Assembly: GCA_015066175.1 (NCBI GenBank)
Contig: SVOW01000005.1
Location: 62,001-126,000 of the forward strand
Length of the DNA stretch: 64,000 nucleotides
Direction: 5' to 3'
Origin: Oscillospiraceae bacterium
GTDB lineage: Bacteria; Bacillota; Clostridia; Oscillospirales; Acutalibacteraceae
The position numbers and the translations under genes are program-made. Shown here one piece after another: positions 9,037 through 17,160 of this stretch (position 1 is its first letter; each line of letters opens with the position of its first letter). Below the pieces are notes generated by a model. It was not told the origin of the DNA. It searched no databases and worked only from the letters and a program-made list of their open reading frames with translations.

Positions 9037-9726
9037 ATGAATTGTAGAAAATGTGGCATAGATATTCCTGACGGAATGGAATTGTGCGAAAATTGTCTTG
9101 CTGAACAAAATGCAGTGCCTGAAAAGAAAAGCAAAAAGGCAGAAAAAAAGCAGGCTAAAATTGAAAAGAAAAATATGAAAAAAGCCAAAAAGAAAAACCG
9201 TGCATTAAGGGCGATAATAGGAATTTTTATTGCTCTTGTGCTTGCTTTGGCAGGCTGCTGTGCAGCACTTATTGTGCCTAATTACGATTGGCTCACAATG
9301 GTTTATGATTGGTATCAGGCTGTGGAAGTGTGCGATGCTGATGCACTTATTGCGATGAATGCAGATTTTATGAATGCTGCAATCCGCGATAAATACACAA
9401 TTCCTGAAGATAAGCTCAACGATGTGTTTACTAAATATATAGATGACATTCTTGAAGAGCGAGAGGATGAATATGGCGAAAATGTTGATTTCTCATTTGT
9501 GATAACTGATGTTGACAGATATTCAGATTATGAAATTGAAAAATTAATGGAAACTTATGCTGAGGATAAACTGACTGAGCCTTATATCGAAGGTGTCGAA
9601 ATTACGGAATGGATTGGCGTTGACCTTGATTTAAGATTGTCAGGTGATGAAAAAACCGATTTTGTTAATGCAACAGTCAACATATATAAGGTAAACGGCG
9701 AATGGCGTTTTATTATTAGCATCTGA
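9037..9726 (+). CDS. Zinc-ribbon, single-pass membrane protein (paralog 2 of 3)
   Basis: 229 residues from ATG 9037, chosen because GGAGAAGG lies just upstream; the in-frame opening 39 bases earlier has no ribosome site. Zinc ribbon CRKCGID...CENC is at residues 3-18, then a very Lys-rich linker (about 25 Lys in 45 residues), a membrane segment (IIGIFIALVLALAGCCAALIV) and an acidic outer domain ending in VNGEWRFIISI. The architecture and the domain end match the genes on both sides. Function unknown. Confidence 0.75.
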   Translation: MNCRKCGIDIPDGMELCENCLAEQNAVPEKKSKKAEKKQAKIEKKNMKKAKKKNRALRAIIGIFIALVLALAGCCAALIVPNYDWLTMVYDWYQAVEVCDADALIAMNADFMNAAIRDKYTIPEDKLNDVFTKYIDDILEEREDEYGENVDFSFVITDVDRYSDYEIEKLMETYAEDKLTEPYIEGVEITEWIGVDLDLRLSGDEKTDFVNATVNIYKVNGEWRFIISI

Positions 9727-9761
9727 TTTTAAAATTAACCAGGAATTCCGGGGGGAAAGAG

Positions 9762-10361
9762 ATGGCTGTAAAAGAACTGAATTCTGTTGCTAATCAGAAA
9801 GACGGATCACCAAAGGCTGTAAATAAAAAGAAAAAAGTGAAAATGAAAAAAGTGATTCCGCTTATTCTTGTGCTTGTGGTAGTGCTTGCTGCGGGAACAA
9901 TGTTTGTTTCGGTTATTGCAAACAGTTATAAGGCAACTCTTAACAAATATTTCGATTCTATTGAAGATGTAAACGGCAGAAAATTTTCAACAATAATCCA
10001 TCAATTCAGGAAGTCTTCCATGGAGGAATATTACGATTGCACGGAAGATGAACTGATTGATGAACACGAAGCAGTTTTGCAGGAAAAACGTGATGATCTG
10101 GGTTGCGGAGATGACGTTAAGATAGAATACGAAATTTCAAGCGAAAAAAGAGCTGAAAAAGAAGAAGTAAAAAAAATCGAAACGGATCTCAACAAAAATC
10201 TCAGTTATATCGGAGCTGAGCCTGTTAAAATCACTGCAGCGCTTGAATTGACTCTTCACGTAACAATTGATGGAGAGGAAGATTACAAGGAAATTCATAA
10301 TGTTAATGTTAAACTTATAAAAGAAAACGGCAAATGGAAAATTTATGATTGCGATATTTAA
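9762..10361 (+). CDS. Single-pass membrane protein without zinc ribbon (paralog 3 of 3)
   Basis: 199 residues. The N terminus is a Lys-rich cytoplasmic stretch (KKKKVKMKK), then a membrane segment at about residues 30-53 (VIPLILVLVVVLAAGTMFVS) and an outer domain rich in Glu and Lys that ends in IKENGKWKIYDCDI, like the ends of the two upstream genes. The zinc ribbon of its paralogs is missing. It closes the ygjV cluster and is followed by a terminator. Function unknown. Confidence 0.72.
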   Translation: MAVKELNSVANQKDGSPKAVNKKKKVKMKKVIPLILVLVVVLAAGTMFVSVIANSYKATLNKYFDSIEDVNGRKFSTIIHQFRKSSMEEYYDCTEDELIDEHEAVLQEKRDDLGCGDDVKIEYEISSEKRAEKEEVKKIETDLNKNLSYIGAEPVKITAALELTLHVTIDGEEDYKEIHNVNVKLIKENGKWKIYDCDI

Positions 10362-10413
10362 CAATTCATGTTAAATATTATACCCGATATTGTTAAAAGG
10401 GAATAGTTAAATG

Positions 10414-10439
10414 AAAACCGCTTTTTAAAAGCGGTTTTT
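10414..10439 (+). terminator. Rho-independent terminator after the membrane-protein cluster
   Basis: A 10-12-bp A/T-flanked stem with GC core (ACCGC with GCGGT) is followed by Ts. Confidence 0.8.
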
Positions 10440-10455
10440 CTTTGTTGAAGTATGT

Positions 10456-10602
10456 TATTATAATTTAGCGTGCAATTAATTTTAACATTGTAGGGTTTGG
10501 CGCTTGTCGACAAACCGCCCATTTGTGCGTATATTTGCTCAACGTCGGAAACCTCCGTTCCCTACGATATGAAAATTTACCATACAGCTAAATTATAATT
10601 TA
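10456..10602. repeat. Inverted-repeat intergenic element, copy A
   Basis: The left end (TTATAATTTAGCG, then CATTGTAGGG at 10486-10495) and the right end (CCCTACGAT at 10560-10568, then GCTAAATTATAATTTA) are roughly inverted copies of each other. The interior contains imperfect stems (GTTTGGCG with the CAAACCGCC region). The outer TAGGG/CCCTA arms and the AT-rich ends are shared with copies B and C. Confidence 0.75.
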
Positions 10603-10739
10603 GCGCGGTATTAAAATCAGCATCGTAGGGGCGGATGCCCACATCCGCCCGAATAAATTCACATAAAATCTGACGGGTCGATGTAGGCATCGACCCCTAC
10701 GGAATAATATTAAAATATACAGATAAATTATAATTTATC
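10589..10739. repeat. Inverted-repeat intergenic element, copy B
   Basis: The outer arms are CGTAGGGG (10624-10631) and CCCCTACG (10694-10701). Inside are two separate near-perfect hairpins, 10629-10650 (GGGCGGATG/CATCCGCCC) and 10675-10696 (GGGTCGATG/CATCGACCC). The element is bounded by the palindrome TAAATTATAATTTA at both ends (10589-10602 and 10724-10737). The left palindrome is also the right end of copy A. Folded, it would give a two-armed cruciform-like structure. Confidence 0.8.
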
Positions 10740-10752
10740 CGGCAATTGCATC

Positions 10753-10784
10753 AAAAACACCTTATCGCAAGATAAGGTGTTTTT
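10753..10784. terminator. Bidirectional terminator at the end of the beta-galactosidase operon
   Basis: Perfect 14-bp stem (10753-10766 with 10771-10784) closed by a GCAA tetraloop, with A and T runs on either side, so it can stop transcription from both strands. Confidence 0.9.
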
Positions 10785-10796
10785 GATTATAAAATA

Positions 10797-13079
10797 TTAT
10801 TTTTTCTCTTTAGGTGCTTTGATTTTTGTAAGTTTTTTGTTGATGGCGAGGAGGTCTTCTTTGGTGAAGTTAAGGTTTACCATTCCGCTTACAAGCGTAA
10901 TCAGACGAAGCACTGTAAATCCGCCCATCATACTCATCATTTCAGGACCGATTTCAAAGCCCATTGCTTCCATTTTTTTGCCTTTTTTCTTGTCCTTTTT
11001 GTCTTTGGATTTATCCATACCGCCAAGAATCTGACGTGCCATTTTAAGGAAAAGGAATTTACCTCTCCATGTTGAAATAACTTCGCTCATCTTTGAATTC
11101 AGTGAAAGGTATCCGTCGCGAGTTTCAATGTCAAACCAGTTGAGAATTGCACCTTTTTCAACGAGCCTGTATTCTTCGTTGAATGTGTCAACCTTGCGGA
11201 TTACGCTTTCATCTTTACATTCGCCTGCAACTGCAGTGAGCTTTGTTTCGCCTTTGTTTTCAACTTCAAAGCGGAAGAAATGGTCTTCTGCAGTTTTCTT
11301 GCCGAGAGAAACTCCGTTTGCAAAAAGTTCAACCTCAGGCTGATTTGAATAAACAGTAACCTTTGTTACGTCTTCAACGCGGTCGATGTATCTCTTTGAT
11401 GTGATGTGAACGAAGGGTTCATCAGAAAGCCATGCTTTGTAAGCATAGAAAGAGTCTTTCTTATACTTTCTGTCAAATGTGACAAGACCTTTGTGATTCT
11501 GTCCGTTTTCACCGCCCTCGCAACGTGCGTCTGCACCGAAGTCAAACATGTTCCACACGTGAGTTGCCCAGAGATATTTTCTTGTGAAGAATTGTTTGAT
11601 AAGTTCTTCGTGATAATATGCCTGATACTCTTCAGTATAGTCGCCCTGAGTGGGAGTTGATGTGTGCCAGTTGAGTGCTTCGCAACCATATTCAGAACAG
11701 CCGATAGGAATGTTGGGATGCATTGCGTGAAATTTATCAAACCAGGGGCCGTTCATTGATGTTTCGCCACCGTACCAGCCGAAGTAATGGTTGTAAGAAA
11801 CAACATCGGGAATCTGCAGATATGGGTCTGTCATTTTGCACATTGAAACAGCAGCAAGTGTTGTGAGCCTTGTTTTGTCCATTTCATGGCAAAGGTCGTT
11901 AAGAATATTGTGGTTTTCAAGCAAGTCATTGTCGCTGCCGCCGATGCCGATTTCGTTTGAAAGTCCCCATACAACAATTGAAGGATGGTTATAGTTTTGT
12001 GAAACAAGTTCTTTCATCTGGGAAATTGTATTTTCACGTGCTGTGGGCATATGCTTTGAAATATATGGGATTTCAGCCCAGATAACAAGACCTTTCTTGT
12101 CGCACAAATCGTAGAAATATTGGTCGTGCTGATAGTGTGCAAGACGTATTGTAGTTGCACCCACTTCGCAGATAAGTTCAATATCTTCTTCGTGATGCTT
12201 AGGGAGAAGTGCGTTACCGATGCCCCATCTGTCCTGATGGCGTGAAACACCGCGAAGGGGATATTCTTCACCGTTGAGAATGAAACCGTTATCGGGGTCA
12301 ATTTTAAATGTACGGCAACCGAATGAAGATGAAAGGTTATCAATAACTTTGCCGTTTTCAATAAGTTCAGCCTTCATCGTGTAAAGATAAGGGTCTTTTC
12401 TGCCGTGCCAAAGGTGAACATCATTAATGTCAAGGTTTACTTTTGTGTCGGCTGATTCAAGTTTTGCGATTTCTTCGCCGTCAGCAGAAAGAATTGTGTA
12501 TACAATCACCTGATTGTCTTTTTTATCTGTAAGGAAAGCTTCAACTTCTACTTTTGCGTCTTTGCCGCCTATTTCAGGAGTGATTTTAATGCCGGGTGCT
12601 CCGTAATAATCAAGGTCAAAGTGTGATTTACTCACGCAGATCAAATTAACATCTCTGTAAAGACCGCCATAGAAAGTGAAGTCTGCCATCTGAGGATAAA
12701 CAGTGTCATTAGGTGCATTGTTTACTGCAACTGCAAGAATATTTGTATCTTTGAGTTTTTCAGTAAGGTTTACTCTCCAGGTTGAGTAACCGCCGTGATG
12801 AGTTGCAAGTTTTTCGCCGTTGAGATAAACGTCTGCAGATGAGTTTGCACCCCTGAATTCGATATAATACATATCGCTTTCAGGTAAATCTGCTTTGTTG
12901 ATTTCTTTTGCATAGTAAGCAGTGCCGCGGAAATAATCGTTTCCTCCGTCCTGACCGTCAACAGCATTCCAGGAATGGGGGAGATTGATGCTTTCCCAGT
13001 TTTCAGGCAGTTTTGACGGGATTTCAACTTCATCTTTTGTGAAAACCCAGTTTTTGTTGATGTTGATAATGTTTCTCAT
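10797..13079 (-). CDS. Glycoside hydrolase family 2, beta-galactosidase type
   Basis: 760 residues. Domain order is GH2: sugar-binding jelly roll (PHSWNAVDGQ ... YFRGTAYY), Ig-like domain, then TIM barrel. The catalytic Glu pair is E376 in WGLSNEIG (acid/base) and E463 in CSEYGCEA (nucleophile). There is no signal peptide, so it acts in the cytoplasm. It lies 42 bases after a GPH-family sugar symporter on the same strand, which fits import and hydrolysis of a beta-galactoside or related disaccharide. The last ~110 residues are odd: a segment with a charged KDKKDKKKGKK run, a Met-rich hydrophobic stretch (MMSMMGGFTVLRLITLV), then FTKEDLLAINKKL. Beta-glucuronidase or beta-mannosidase activity cannot be excluded. 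Confidence 0.88.
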   Translation of the reverse strand: MRNIININKNWVFTKDEVEIPSKLPENWESINLPHSWNAVDGQDGGNDYFRGTAYYAKEINKADLPESDMYYIEFRGANSSADVYLNGEKLATHHGGYSTWRVNLTEKLKDTNILAVAVNNAPNDTVYPQMADFTFYGGLYRDVNLICVSKSHFDLDYYGAPGIKITPEIGGKDAKVEVEAFLTDKKDNQVIVYTILSADGEEIAKLESADTKVNLDINDVHLWHGRKDPYLYTMKAELIENGKVIDNLSSSFGCRTFKIDPDNGFILNGEEYPLRGVSRHQDRWGIGNALLPKHHEEDIELICEVGATTIRLAHYQHDQYFYDLCDKKGLVIWAEIPYISKHMPTARENTISQMKELVSQNYNHPSIVVWGLSNEIGIGGSDNDLLENHNILNDLCHEMDKTRLTTLAAVSMCKMTDPYLQIPDVVSYNHYFGWYGGETSMNGPWFDKFHAMHPNIPIGCSEYGCEALNWHTSTPTQGDYTEEYQAYYHEELIKQFFTRKYLWATHVWNMFDFGADARCEGGENGQNHKGLVTFDRKYKKDSFYAYKAWLSDEPFVHITSKRYIDRVEDVTKVTVYSNQPEVELFANGVSLGKKTAEDHFFRFEVENKGETKLTAVAGECKDESVIRKVDTFNEEYRLVEKGAILNWFDIETRDGYLSLNSKMSEVISTWRGKFLFLKMARQILGGMDKSKDKKDKKKGKKMEAMGFEIGPEMMSMMGGFTVLRLITLVSGMVNLNFTKEDLLAINKKLTKIKAPKEKK

Positions 13080-13121
13080 GTGTTTTACCTCGTGTATAAT
13101 GTGTAATTTATTAACTGAAAA

Positions 13122-14606
13122 TTAATCTTCGTCTTCAACCGAATGTCTTGCTTTTAATTCAGCGTTCATCTTTTCAAGAGTTTTCTTGTCAAGGTTATAA
13201 ATAAATGCAAGACCTACAAACATAAGCACTGCACTGAACAGGTAAAGACCTGCAACGAGCCAGCACATATTCGCTGCTGTCTGTGCGCTCTGACCTTCTG
13301 TACCGTTTTTTGAAACATAACCGAGAAGTCCCATAATAACAAGCACGATTGAAGGACCAACGCCCTGTGCAAGTTTGCGGAAGAATGAATGGAGTGAATA
13401 AACTGTACCTTCTTCACGTTTGCCTGTTTTCCATTCGTTATAATCAATAGCGTCAGCCATAAGTGCCCATGATACGCAGGTGTAAATGCCCATACCGATG
13501 CCGAAGATTGAAAGTGCGGCAACGTAGATAACAAGTGCAATTGTTTTGTTGCTGAGAAGGGGGAATACAAGCATAAGCAGACCGCCGAACACTGAGATAA
13601 GAGCGCCTGCTGATGCAGCTTCTTTTTTGCCGTATTTAGCAACAATTTTCTTGATGAAAGGCATAAACAGAAGCATGGGAGCAAAGCCGATAACAGAAAC
13701 AAGGCCTGAAAGGCTTGCTTTGCCGAAATAAATTGCAAACATAATTGATGTTGCTGTTGTTGCAGACTGCATACCGAGGAACATTGCCATTGCAGCAATT
13801 GTAGCACCGAGAGCAGCACGGTTTTTCATAAAGTTTACAAAAGCCTTGAAAATGTTGAATTTTTCTCCTTCATTTACTTTGACGGAGTTGTCAGAAACAC
13901 GGATTGTGATTTTCTTTATCATAAACATAAATGCGATAAAGCCCAGCACTCCCATAATAAGTGCCGCATAGAAAACGCGGTTGCCGAGAAGTGTTTCAAC
14001 CTGCACACCTGTTTCTGGGTTGATAACAGGGTTACCTTTTTCGTCAACTTCCTTGTGCCAGATAAGCATTGGAAGAATAACCATAGGAACGATGTTGCCG
14101 AACATTGAGCCGATTGAACGCCATGTTGAAAGCTCTGCTCTTTCACCGCTGTCTTCAGTAACAAGTGACAGCATTGAGCCGTAAGGTACGTTTGCTATAG
14201 TATAACAAGCATCCCAGATAATATAACCACCGATGAAAATAAGAGTTTTGATTGCAAGGCTTGCATTTGGCACAGGAATAAAAACAAGAGAGCCTGCAAT
14301 AAGCAATCCTATTGCGCCAACAAGAATATACGTTTTGAATTTGCCCATTTTGTATTTTCGTTTGTCTGCGTCGATGATAGAGCCAATGATGGGGTCGTTG
14401 ATTGCGTCCCATATCTGCACAATGAGCAGAAGTGCGGAAAGATATCCTGTTTCAAGCATCATAAATGCAAGCCAGAATGTCTGCACAGTGCCTTTGAGGG
14501 AGAAACTCATATTGCAGCCAAAGTCGCCTGCGGCATATGCAATTTTGTCCATCATACCGAATTTGCGTTGACCGTTTTCGTCTAGCTTAATTGTCTTTTT
14601 AGCCAT
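13122..14606 (-). CDS. GPH-family (glycoside-pentoside-hexuronide) cation symporter
   Basis: 494 residues with about twelve membrane segments and the MFS/GPH opening (KIAYAAGDFGCNMSF; QIWDAINDPIIGSIIDADKR), the MelB/XynP-type pattern. It brings sugars across the membrane with Na+ or H+. A 42-base gap separates it from the downstream GH2 gene, so the two form an operon. The promoter lies about 50-75 bases upstream. The start is supported by GAGGAAG just before ATG. Confidence 0.9.
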   Translation of the reverse strand: MAKKTIKLDENGQRKFGMMDKIAYAAGDFGCNMSFSLKGTVQTFWLAFMMLETGYLSALLLIVQIWDAINDPIIGSIIDADKRKYKMGKFKTYILVGAIGLLIAGSLVFIPVPNASLAIKTLIFIGGYIIWDACYTIANVPYGSMLSLVTEDSGERAELSTWRSIGSMFGNIVPMVILPMLIWHKEVDEKGNPVINPETGVQVETLLGNRVFYAALIMGVLGFIAFMFMIKKITIRVSDNSVKVNEGEKFNIFKAFVNFMKNRAALGATIAAMAMFLGMQSATTATSIMFAIYFGKASLSGLVSVIGFAPMLLFMPFIKKIVAKYGKKEAASAGALISVFGGLLMLVFPLLSNKTIALVIYVAALSIFGIGMGIYTCVSWALMADAIDYNEWKTGKREEGTVYSLHSFFRKLAQGVGPSIVLVIMGLLGYVSKNGTEGQSAQTAANMCWLVAGLYLFSAVLMFVGLAFIYNLDKKTLEKMNAELKARHSVEDED

Positions 14607-14653
14607 AATCTTCCTCTTTTCTTTGTCATTTTTAGTAAATATACACCAACAAT

Positions 14654-14682
14654 ATTATAAAATATTTAAGAATGTTTATCAA
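14654..14682 (-). promoter_or_regulatory. Sigma-A type promoter for the symporter-GH2 operon
   Basis: Read on the minus strand: TTGATA (14682-14677), 17-base spacer, TATAAT (14659-14654). No clear operator palindrome was seen beside it. Confidence 0.7.
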
Positions 14683-14862
14683 GTCTTTTTAAGAAAGAAA
14701 ATGTGAAAAATTCTTGAAATTACAGAAGACTCAATTGCAAATATAAAAAAGATGTGTTGCTATAAATTCACAATAAGGAATGGCGTGAAAATTATGCTGA
14801 AAGTTAATTTTTCTTATCTTATTGCGGTAATTCAGATTTATGCAGATTTTGAAATATAAAAG

Positions 14863-14892
14863 TGAGCTGCCTCATACAAACGGGGCAGCTCA
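14863..14892 (-). terminator. Rho-independent terminator after the GH36 gene
   Basis: 9-bp stem TGAGCTGCC/GGCAGCTCA (14863-14871 with 14884-14892), followed on the minus strand by a T-rich stretch. Confidence 0.8.
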
Positions 14893-14898
14893 TAATTT

Positions 14899-17028
14899 TT
14901 ATTCAGTTACTTCATAAAGAATAAGTTCAGATGACATTGCAGAAGGTATATCAATGATAATTCCTTTTTGTTTCAACTCTCTGCCTGAAATGATAAAGAA
15001 AGATCTGTCGTTATCAAGGTAAACTTTATATTGCTTCGATTGGTCTGCACCCTTTGCACAGACATTGATTTTCCCATTTGATTTTCCAAGAGTAAAAATT
15101 CCTATTGCACCGCGTGAAGAATCATCTGAACTGATTTCAATAACAGCCGTTTCATCTCTTTTTACATCAGGTGTGTGGTGATAAATTTTTGATGCGGGAA
15201 GAATGGGGCGGATAAAATCTTTGTAAAGCTTTACGCTGTGCTGAACAAATTCCATCTGTTCTTCGTTGATGACAGCGTCAGGCGGAGCAATGACATTCAG
15301 AGACATATGACCCAGCATACAATTTCTCATCTGCAAATCAAATGTGCCGAAAGAATGGCAGCCCATTCCTGCAAAAAGTCTGTCAACTCTTTCAGGGGGA
15401 AGTACCATTGTCATACCATTTGTAATTTGTATTGACCATGGGGCACACTGACAGTCAGAAACCCAGGTGTGGTTAAAGTTTTTCATCATACCCAGGTCTG
15501 TCCTTCCGCCACCGCCTGCACAGTTTTCAAAAATAACATCAGGAAAACGCTTTTTAAGGTTTTCATACATTTTGTAAACTGCGTTGATATGGCGGATTGA
15601 AACACATTCAGGCTTGCCTGCTTCGTTTTCTCTTATACCGAAATATTCAGTGTAGTCCACATTGTGGTCAACGCGGAGTAAATCAAGTTTATATTCAGTG
15701 ATAATGCGTGCAAGTTCACTTTCTGCCCATTCGGCAACTTCAGGAATCGACATATCGAGATATTTTCCGCTTGTTTCACCGAAAGGATTGGTTGTAAACC
15801 ATTCAGGGTGAGTGTTGTGCAGGTTGCAGTATTTTCCTGCTGATTCGATATCAACCCACATTGCAAATTTCAGGCCGTATTTATGGCAGTAATCGCGAAG
15901 TGCAAGTATTGAGTCGGGATATCTTTCCTTATCGGGATAATTTATGCCGTTGAAATTGCTCCATTCGCCTTCTTTTCCGGGAGGGCAGACCCAACCTGCA
16001 TCAATGATGAAAATTTCACCGCCCATCTGAGCAAACTGACGGATATATGATTCTGATGTTTTAACTGTCATATCATGCTCTGCTCCCATACCACAACCGA
16101 TAAGCAAAGCAGACGGGTCAGCCTCTTTCATATTGAACACAGATTTTCTGATGTGAGCATTCATTTCGTTTACGGCAACGTCAATATCTCCCAGAATGTG
16201 ACCTATATGAATTTCAGGAGAGATAAATTTTTCCTTTGGTTTTAAAACGAGCATAGGCTTGTGTGAAACAATTTCCGCTTTGAAAGAAAGGCGTGTTGTG
16301 TCGCGGTCTTTCTGTGCGTTATAATCAACTGTAAAACGGCAACCGCCTGAAAAACCAATCTGCATAAACCAGATTTTGCCTGTTAAATTGTTTCTGATAA
16401 AAAGCACAGGATGGCGGAAACGGTCACGGTTGAAGCGGCAATCAATTGATGTAACTTCAGGAAGAAGATTTCTCCAGACAAATTCGCCTTCACGGCCCCA
16501 GCTGTCGTTGCTGAAATAACCTAAAGAATAAAAGTTTTCAACATCTTTTGTCTCAGTGAATCTTTCGAATTCAAGCATTTCAATAGGCCCTGAAAGAAGG
16601 GAAAGTCTGCTTAAATTCATATATTCATCAGAAAGATTTTCTATTTCAAGAAAACGTGTGAACATTGAAGTTGAATCAAGCAATGTGTGCACTCTGATTA
16701 CAACAGGCTTGAATCTGCTTTTCAGTGTAAGAACGGATTTTACGTTTTCACCGTCTTCTTCTTTCTGAAAATCAACAAATTCAAGTCCGTAATCAAGGCT
16801 CTGACCGTCAATTTCAATGTTAAAAGCAAATGGCTCTGCAAAGCGATGTTTGTCAATTCTTGTTGAACATTTTTCAAGCAGATTCAAGGGATAACCTGCA
16901 CCATTCCAACCGCAGGAAATAAGTCCGCCACCCAAAAGCATTTCTTCATAAACTGTTTTTGACGTCCTGTAGCAGAAAGCGGGATTTTCACCGCTCTGAT
17001 AAAAAATATCTGCAAATTTTTTCTTCAT
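14899..17028 (-). CDS. Glycoside hydrolase family 36, alpha-galactosidase type
   Basis: 709 residues, no signal peptide. The central barrel has IIDAGWV (substrate pocket), LLRVDHNVDY with D454 as probable nucleophile (in place of the common KWDxN), and ENCAGGGGRTDLGM followed by WVSDCQCAP with D525 as probable acid/base. Before the barrel lies the N-terminal beta-sandwich domain of GH36. The enzyme likely removes alpha-galactose from raffinose-type sugars or galactomannan pieces in the cytoplasm; alpha-N-acetylgalactosaminidase is an alternative, given the departures near both catalytic residues. It has its own promoter and terminator, next to the beta-galactosidase operon. Confidence 0.85.
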   Translation of the reverse strand: MKKKFADIFYQSGENPAFCYRTSKTVYEEMLLGGGLISCGWNGAGYPLNLLEKCSTRIDKHRFAEPFAFNIEIDGQSLDYGLEFVDFQKEEDGENVKSVLTLKSRFKPVVIRVHTLLDSTSMFTRFLEIENLSDEYMNLSRLSLLSGPIEMLEFERFTETKDVENFYSLGYFSNDSWGREGEFVWRNLLPEVTSIDCRFNRDRFRHPVLFIRNNLTGKIWFMQIGFSGGCRFTVDYNAQKDRDTTRLSFKAEIVSHKPMLVLKPKEKFISPEIHIGHILGDIDVAVNEMNAHIRKSVFNMKEADPSALLIGCGMGAEHDMTVKTSESYIRQFAQMGGEIFIIDAGWVCPPGKEGEWSNFNGINYPDKERYPDSILALRDYCHKYGLKFAMWVDIESAGKYCNLHNTHPEWFTTNPFGETSGKYLDMSIPEVAEWAESELARIITEYKLDLLRVDHNVDYTEYFGIRENEAGKPECVSIRHINAVYKMYENLKKRFPDVIFENCAGGGGRTDLGMMKNFNHTWVSDCQCAPWSIQITNGMTMVLPPERVDRLFAGMGCHSFGTFDLQMRNCMLGHMSLNVIAPPDAVINEEQMEFVQHSVKLYKDFIRPILPASKIYHHTPDVKRDETAVIEISSDDSSRGAIGIFTLGKSNGKINVCAKGADQSKQYKVYLDNDRSFFIISGRELKQKGIIIDIPSAMSSELILYEVTE

Positions 17029-17063
17029 CAGGTATCACTCCTAAAAGGTGTTTGCTTAAATTA

Positions 17064-17092
17064 AGGTTATCACAGGTATAAATAAAAGTCAA
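17064..17092 (-). promoter_or_regulatory. Probable promoter of the GH36 gene
   Basis: Minus strand TTGACT (17092-17087), 17-base spacer, TAACCT (17069-17064). The -10 is weak, so an activator is possible. Confidence 0.5.
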
Positions 17093-17107
17093 CAGAACAT
17101 TTTTGTA

Positions 17108-17136
17108 TTTACAACTTAATTCTGTTGTGGTAATAT
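17108..17136 (+). promoter_or_regulatory. Possible promoter of the beta-helix/LRR operon
   Basis: TTTACA (17108-17113), 17-base spacer, TAATAT (17131-17136), back to back with the GH36 promoter. Confidence 0.4.
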
Positions 17137-17160
17137 AGATATATAATCACAAGAAAAGAG

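Larger units (their letters stand above)
10440..10752. other. Gene-free stretch filled by two palindromic elements
   Basis: Between the terminators at 10439 and 10753 there is no open frame with a ribosome site. The stretch consists almost wholly of the two repeat elements listed separately. Confidence 0.7.
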
